64,000 bases of DNA from contig CAZRKH010000126.1 of NCBI GenBank assembly GCA_964600785.1, positions 1 to 64,000 of the forward strand. The letters run 5' to 3'. This DNA is from M30B53 sp964600785. Its GTDB lineage: Bacteria; Planctomycetota; Planctomycetia; Pirellulales; UBA1268. Positions 60,477-64,000 of this stretch are shown piece after piece; the first letter of the stretch is position 1; every line of letters begins with the position of its first letter. A program made the translations under genes and the position numbers. The notes under the pieces were generated by a model. The model did no database searches and was not told the origin of the DNA. It worked only from the letters and a program-made list of their open reading frames with translations.

Positions 60477-62543
60477 ATGTCGCCAAGCACCCAGGCTCCC
60501 CCCCCCGCCGACACCGACCTCGACCGGCTCGCGATCGACACCATTCGCACGCTCTCGATGGACGCCGTGGAAGCCGCCAAGAGCGGCCATCCCGGCACGC
60601 CGATGGCCCTCGCACCGGTGGCCTACACCGTCTGGCGGGACTTCCTCCGCTACGATCCCGCCGCCCCCGACTGGCCCAACCGCGACCGCTTCGTGCTCTC
60701 CTGCGGCCATGCCTCGATGCTCCTCTATTCGCTGATCCACCTGGCGGGCATCAGGCGAGCCGACGGCGGGGGTCCGGCCGTGAGCCTCGAGCAGATCGAG
60801 CGATTTCGACAGCTCGACAGCGTCTGCGCCGGCCACCCGGAGCAGCACATGACCTCCGGCATCGAGACAACCACCGGCCCGCTCGGCCAGGGCTGCGGCA
60901 ACTCGGTGGGGATGGCGATCGCCTCGAAGTGGCTTGCCGCCCGCTACAACCGGCCCGGCTGCACCCTCTTCGACTTCGACAGCTACGTCCTCTGCAGCGA
61001 CGGCGATTTGATGGAGGGGGTTTCCTGCGAGGCGGCCTCTCTTGCCGGCCACCTCAAGCTCTCCAATCTCTGCTGGATCTACGACGACAACCGGATCACG
61101 ATCGAGGGAGAAACCGATCTCGCCTTCAGCGAAAACGTGGCCGAACGATTCCGCGGCCTCGGCTGGCAGGTGCTGCATGTCGACGACGCCAATGACACCG
61201 CGGCGATGGCCCGGGCCCTCGAGGCCTTTCGGGTGTGCCACGAGCAGCCGACGCTGATCATCGTGAAGAGCACGATCGGCTACGGGGCACCGACGAAGGC
61301 GGGATCCCACTCCGCCCACGGCGCTCCCCTCGGCCCGGAAGAGGTCGCTGCGGCCAAGGCCTTTTATGGCTGGCCCGCCGATGCGCGGTTTCGCGTTCCC
61401 GAGGGGGTGCCGGCGAGGTTCGACGAGACGCTCGGCGATCGCGGCCGCCGGTCCCACCAGGCCTGGATCGCGGCCCGGGCCGGCCTTCGCGAGGCCGACC
61501 CCGCCGCCGCGGACGAACTTGACGGCCTGCTCAGCGGGCGGCTGCCGGCCGGCTGGGACGCGGGAATTCCAGAGTTCCCGCCCGACGCCAAGGGGCTTGC
61601 CAGCCGGGTTTCCTCAGGCAAGGTGCTCTCGGCGATCAGCCCCACCGTGCCCTGGCTGATCGGTGGTTCGGCCGACCTGGCCCCCTCCACGATGACGCTC
61701 GTGGCCGGGGCGGGCGAGTTCGAACCCGGCGGCTACGGCGGTCGCAATCTGCACTTCGGCATCCGCGAGCATGGCATGGCCGCCGCGGCCAACGGCATGG
61801 CCCTCTCGGGCCTGCGGCCTTATGTCGCGACCTTCTTCGTGTTCTTCGACTACCTCAAGCCGGCCCTGCGGCTTTCGGCCCTGGGTGAACTCGGCGTGAT
61901 CTACGTGCTGACCCACGACTCGATCGGCCTTGGTGAAGACGGACCGACTCACCAGCCAATCGAGCAACTCGCCAGCGCCCGCGCCGTGCCGGGGCTCTCC
62001 GTCTTTCGGCCGGGCGACGCCAACGAGGTGGCCGAGACATGGCGGGTGGTGATGCAGCGGCCCGACAGGCCGGCGGTGATCGTGCTCTCCCGGCAGGCCC
62101 TGCCCACGCTCGACCGCAGCGGCCTTGGCCCGGCCGCAGGAGTGGCCCGCGGGGCCTATGTGCTGCGGGAAGCCGACGGGGGTGAGCCGCGGTGCATCCT
62201 GATCGGCACCGGCAGCGAGGTGATGCTCTGCCTCGAAGCGGCGGAGATGCTCGCCGCGGAGGGGATCGCGGCGCGGGTGGTGAGCATGCCGAGTTGGGAT
62301 CTCTTCGAGGAGCAAGACGCGGCCTACCGCGAGAGCGTGCTGCCGCGGAAGGTCACGGCCAGAGTTGCCTGCGAGGCGGCCTGCAATTTCGGCTGGGAAC
62401 GCTGGATCGGCCGCTGCGGCCGGTTTGTGGGGATGCGGGGCTTTGGGGCCTCCGCCCCGGCCAAGGATCTCTACGCCCATTTCGGGATCACCGCCGAAAC
62501 AATCGCCCGGGCCGCCCGCGAGGCGGTTGGGGATAGCCGGTGA
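60477..62543 (+). CDS. tkt: transketolase
   Basis: Transketolase transfers two-carbon units between sugar phosphates in the pentose phosphate pathway using thiamine diphosphate. The 688-residue product has MDAVEAAKSGHPGTPMALAP at the start and TTGPLGQGCGNSVGMA. The diphosphate-binding motif is SDGDLMEGVSCEAASLAGHL, and the pyrimidine domain has HDSIGLGEDGPTHQPIEQLA. The C-terminal domain ends near the residue run FGASAPAKDLYAHFGITAE. Length is normal. GGAG lies 12 bases before ATG 60477. It stands alone. Confidence 0.96.
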   Translation: MSPSTQAPPPADTDLDRLAIDTIRTLSMDAVEAAKSGHPGTPMALAPVAYTVWRDFLRYDPAAPDWPNRDRFVLSCGHASMLLYSLIHLAGIRRADGGGPAVSLEQIERFRQLDSVCAGHPEQHMTSGIETTTGPLGQGCGNSVGMAIASKWLAARYNRPGCTLFDFDSYVLCSDGDLMEGVSCEAASLAGHLKLSNLCWIYDDNRITIEGETDLAFSENVAERFRGLGWQVLHVDDANDTAAMARALEAFRVCHEQPTLIIVKSTIGYGAPTKAGSHSAHGAPLGPEEVAAAKAFYGWPADARFRVPEGVPARFDETLGDRGRRSHQAWIAARAGLREADPAAADELDGLLSGRLPAGWDAGIPEFPPDAKGLASRVSSGKVLSAISPTVPWLIGGSADLAPSTMTLVAGAGEFEPGGYGGRNLHFGIREHGMAAAANGMALSGLRPYVATFFVFFDYLKPALRLSALGELGVIYVLTHDSIGLGEDGPTHQPIEQLASARAVPGLSVFRPGDANEVAETWRVVMQRPDRPAVIVLSRQALPTLDRSGLGPAAGVARGAYVLREADGGEPRCILIGTGSEVMLCLEAAEMLAAEGIAARVVSMPSWDLFEEQDAAYRESVLPRKVTARVACEAACNFGWERWIGRCGRFVGMRGFGASAPAKDLYAHFGITAETIARAAREAVGDSR

Positions 62544-62590
62544 ACCACCCGGGCCCTGACAGGGCTGACTGCCTTGGCCGTCTTCCGCCG

Positions 62591-64000
62591 TCAGCGGGCG
62601 ATGTGGCGGCGGTAGTCGCGGTCGAGTTCGTCGTAGGTCTTGCCGCAGAGCGTTGCCAGCATGCCCGGCTTCGCCTTGCCGGAGTAGATTGCGACGAGGT
62701 AGTCGATAAAGGCGTTGCGGTAGGCTCCCCGACGGCCGTTGATGAAGAAGTCGGCGAGTCCGGAGATCTGGCTGTAGAGCATCGGCAGATCGGGGCGGGC
62801 CTGAAAGGCCACCCGCCCGAGACCGTCGAGCTGCTCCAGAGGCAGGTAGAAATCGTCCTCGAGAAGCCGGCAGGCGGCCATCGGAACCCGTCCCTGATCG
62901 AGACCGCCGAGCCACCAGCCGTGGTCGTCCGGTTCGAGACTCTCCATGTAGCAGGCCACCGCCTCAATCGCCCAAAAGCCGCTCTGCTCACCGGCAAGGT
63001 TCGTGGTGCGGCGAGACTCGGCAAAGAGCTGGTGGGTCGCCTCGTGCCAGACGGTCGTCGGCTCCCGGTTTTCTTCGAAGAAGTAGGCGGTGTGGGTGGG
63101 CGTCCAGTAGAGCCCGAGGGTGCGGGCCGCCTGGGGCTCGATCTTTTCAAGCGTGCGGACATAGACGCCGCGGCGGGCGAAGAGGGTGGCCTGCATGCCA
63201 CTGCCGGCACGCCGCGGCGGTGACGGCGTCCCGGCAAACCGCCGACGGAGTTCATCGTCGCTCCAGCCGAAGCCGCCGAAGGCCTGCCACCAGACGAGCC
63301 GCGTCTGCTCCAACGCCGCGGCAAGCCTGGCTGCGGCCGCGAGATCGGCCGTGGTGGTGATCCGCCAGTGATCCGATCGCCAGACCCAGGGATCATCCGT
63401 CGGCCGCGGCAGGGGCACCTCCTCCGCGGGCACCCAGCGGCCGCCCACGAGCCGCTCGCCGGTTTCAAGGCGGCCCGCCTCGCCGGCCGACTGCCAGCCG
63501 AAGGCCTCGGAAAAGACCTGCCCCCGTTCGAGCCGGGCCGCGGCCGCCGGCGAGACCCAGCGGCCCGCTCGCCGCACCCAGCCGCAGGCCTCGCGAGCCC
63601 GCTCGAGATCGGGATCCTCCCGGAGGGCGATCGCCGCAAGCCGTACCGCCTCGCAGCGATCTCCGGCCGCAGCAGCCGCCGCCGCCGCCTGAAAAATTGC
63701 CTCACCGCGACGGCGACGGGCCCGAAGGAACCGCCCGCGGACCTCGGCGGCCGACGGCGGTGGCTCGATCGGCCGCGACGGAATCATCAGGATTCGCTGG
63801 CGGCCGTCGAGCGGCTTCGACGCGGGGATCCACCAGCCGCCGATGAACCGGGCCAGTTCGGGCTCGCCCTCCTGCGAGGCCTCCGCGGCGAGCGAGGCCA
63901 GTTCGTCCCTCCAGGCGATGTCCGCAGCGGTCGCCGTAGGCTCGGCGGTCGCCGAGGCCGCGGCCGGCAGGTCCGCCGGGGCGGAGAGCCATCCTGCCAG
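62591..64000 (-). CDS. secreted metallopeptidase-like protein, 5' end beyond the window
   Basis: The frame is open from 62591 to the window edge with no stop, so the true start is beyond 64000. ATG 63787 is internal: the residues upstream (ARFIGGWWIPASKPLDGRQR) read as coding. The gene encodes at least 469 residues. VWHEATHQLFAES has the HExxH motif of a zinc metallopeptidase, followed by EQSGFWAIEAVACYMESLEP with a possible third ligand. LIRYLVAIYSGKAK-like sequence (FIDYLVAIYSGKAK) and CGKTYDELDRDYRRHI end it. It resembles DUF1570-type planctomycete proteins. Repeated alanine-rich helices (TPR-like) lie in the N-terminal half. Confidence 0.72.
   Translation of the reverse strand: MAGWLSAPADLPAAASATAEPTATAADIAWRDELASLAAEASQEGEPELARFIGGWWIPASKPLDGRQRILMIPSRPIEPPPSAAEVRGRFLRARRRRGEAIFQAAAAAAAAGDRCEAVRLAAIALREDPDLERAREACGWVRRAGRWVSPAAAARLERGQVFSEAFGWQSAGEAGRLETGERLVGGRWVPAEEVPLPRPTDDPWVWRSDHWRITTTADLAAAARLAAALEQTRLVWWQAFGGFGWSDDELRRRFAGTPSPPRRAGSGMQATLFARRGVYVRTLEKIEPQAARTLGLYWTPTHTAYFFEENREPTTVWHEATHQLFAESRRTTNLAGEQSGFWAIEAVACYMESLEPDDHGWWLGGLDQGRVPMAACRLLEDDFYLPLEQLDGLGRVAFQARPDLPMLYSQISGLADFFINGRRGAYRNAFIDYLVAIYSGKAKPGMLATLCGKTYDELDRDYRRHIAR

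Noticed and set aside
63702..63992. Minus-strand frame of 96 codons at the right edge
   Set aside because: It is out of frame with the metallopeptidase-like gene, which remains open to the window edge and reads as real protein there.
1..64000. CRISPR arrays, tRNA and rRNA genes
   Set aside because: I found no regularly spaced repeats, and no clover-leaf or rRNA-like sequence in the spacers. I could not run a covariance search, so a divergent tRNA could be missed.

Overview
The window looks like a piece of a planctomycete chromosome, most likely from the Pirellulales or a relative. The DNA is GC-rich and genes are dense on both strands, with many GTG starts. It encodes a PEP-CTERM protein, a DUF1559-like pseudopilin segment, an LptD-type outer-membrane protein and several secreted proteins I cannot match to a family. 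This assignment rests on gene content and style only. I saw no rRNA, tRNA or CRISPR array.

Layout. 1-475: the frameshifted C-terminal relic of an IS91-like transposase, then non-coding DNA. 476-11018: a DUF1015 gene, a DUF1269 gene, then a minus-strand translation and coenzyme cluster (rpmA, obgE, coaX, rsfS, argS), a secreted protein, an orphan ParA and a membrane protein. 11061-12415: a small gene coupled to aroB. 12416-15906: a sigma-54-type promoter followed by two paralogous receiver-like genes and a PEP-CTERM subtilase. 15864-20533: a PAP2-like phosphatase and a DevBCA-like export system. 20658-23330: recQ and a sulfotransferase. 23361-27217: a phosphodiesterase, a fused pxpBC and pxpA (5-oxoprolinase). 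27202-33696: a branched-chain amino-acid type ABC importer (livF, G, M, H and a binding lipoprotein) and a DUF937 protein. 33879-40050: rlmKL, a P-type Ca2+ ATPase and a Na+/Ca2+ exchanger. 40201-47611: carB, an AhpD-like protein, fabH, pepF and a YidB-like protein. 47660-53316: pepA, a HEAT-repeat protein, a secreted nuclease/phosphatase-fold protein and an RND/MMPL transporter. 53637-60356: lptD, an NCS2-like permease, and an ECF sigma factor with its membrane anti-sigma-like partner. 60477-64000: transketolase and a metallopeptidase-like gene cut by the window edge.

Three items stand out. First, the sigma-54 operon couples degenerate receivers, one of them tail-anchored, to an exosortase-type subtilase. 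Second, LivG carries an insertion of about 170 residues with two predicted membrane helices between Walker A and the Q-loop. Third, the anti-sigma-like protein has an extracytoplasmic part resembling a DUF1559 major pseudopilin. There are also dispersed and palindromic repeats that sit exactly at gene ends, in two cases right after or inside the stop codon.
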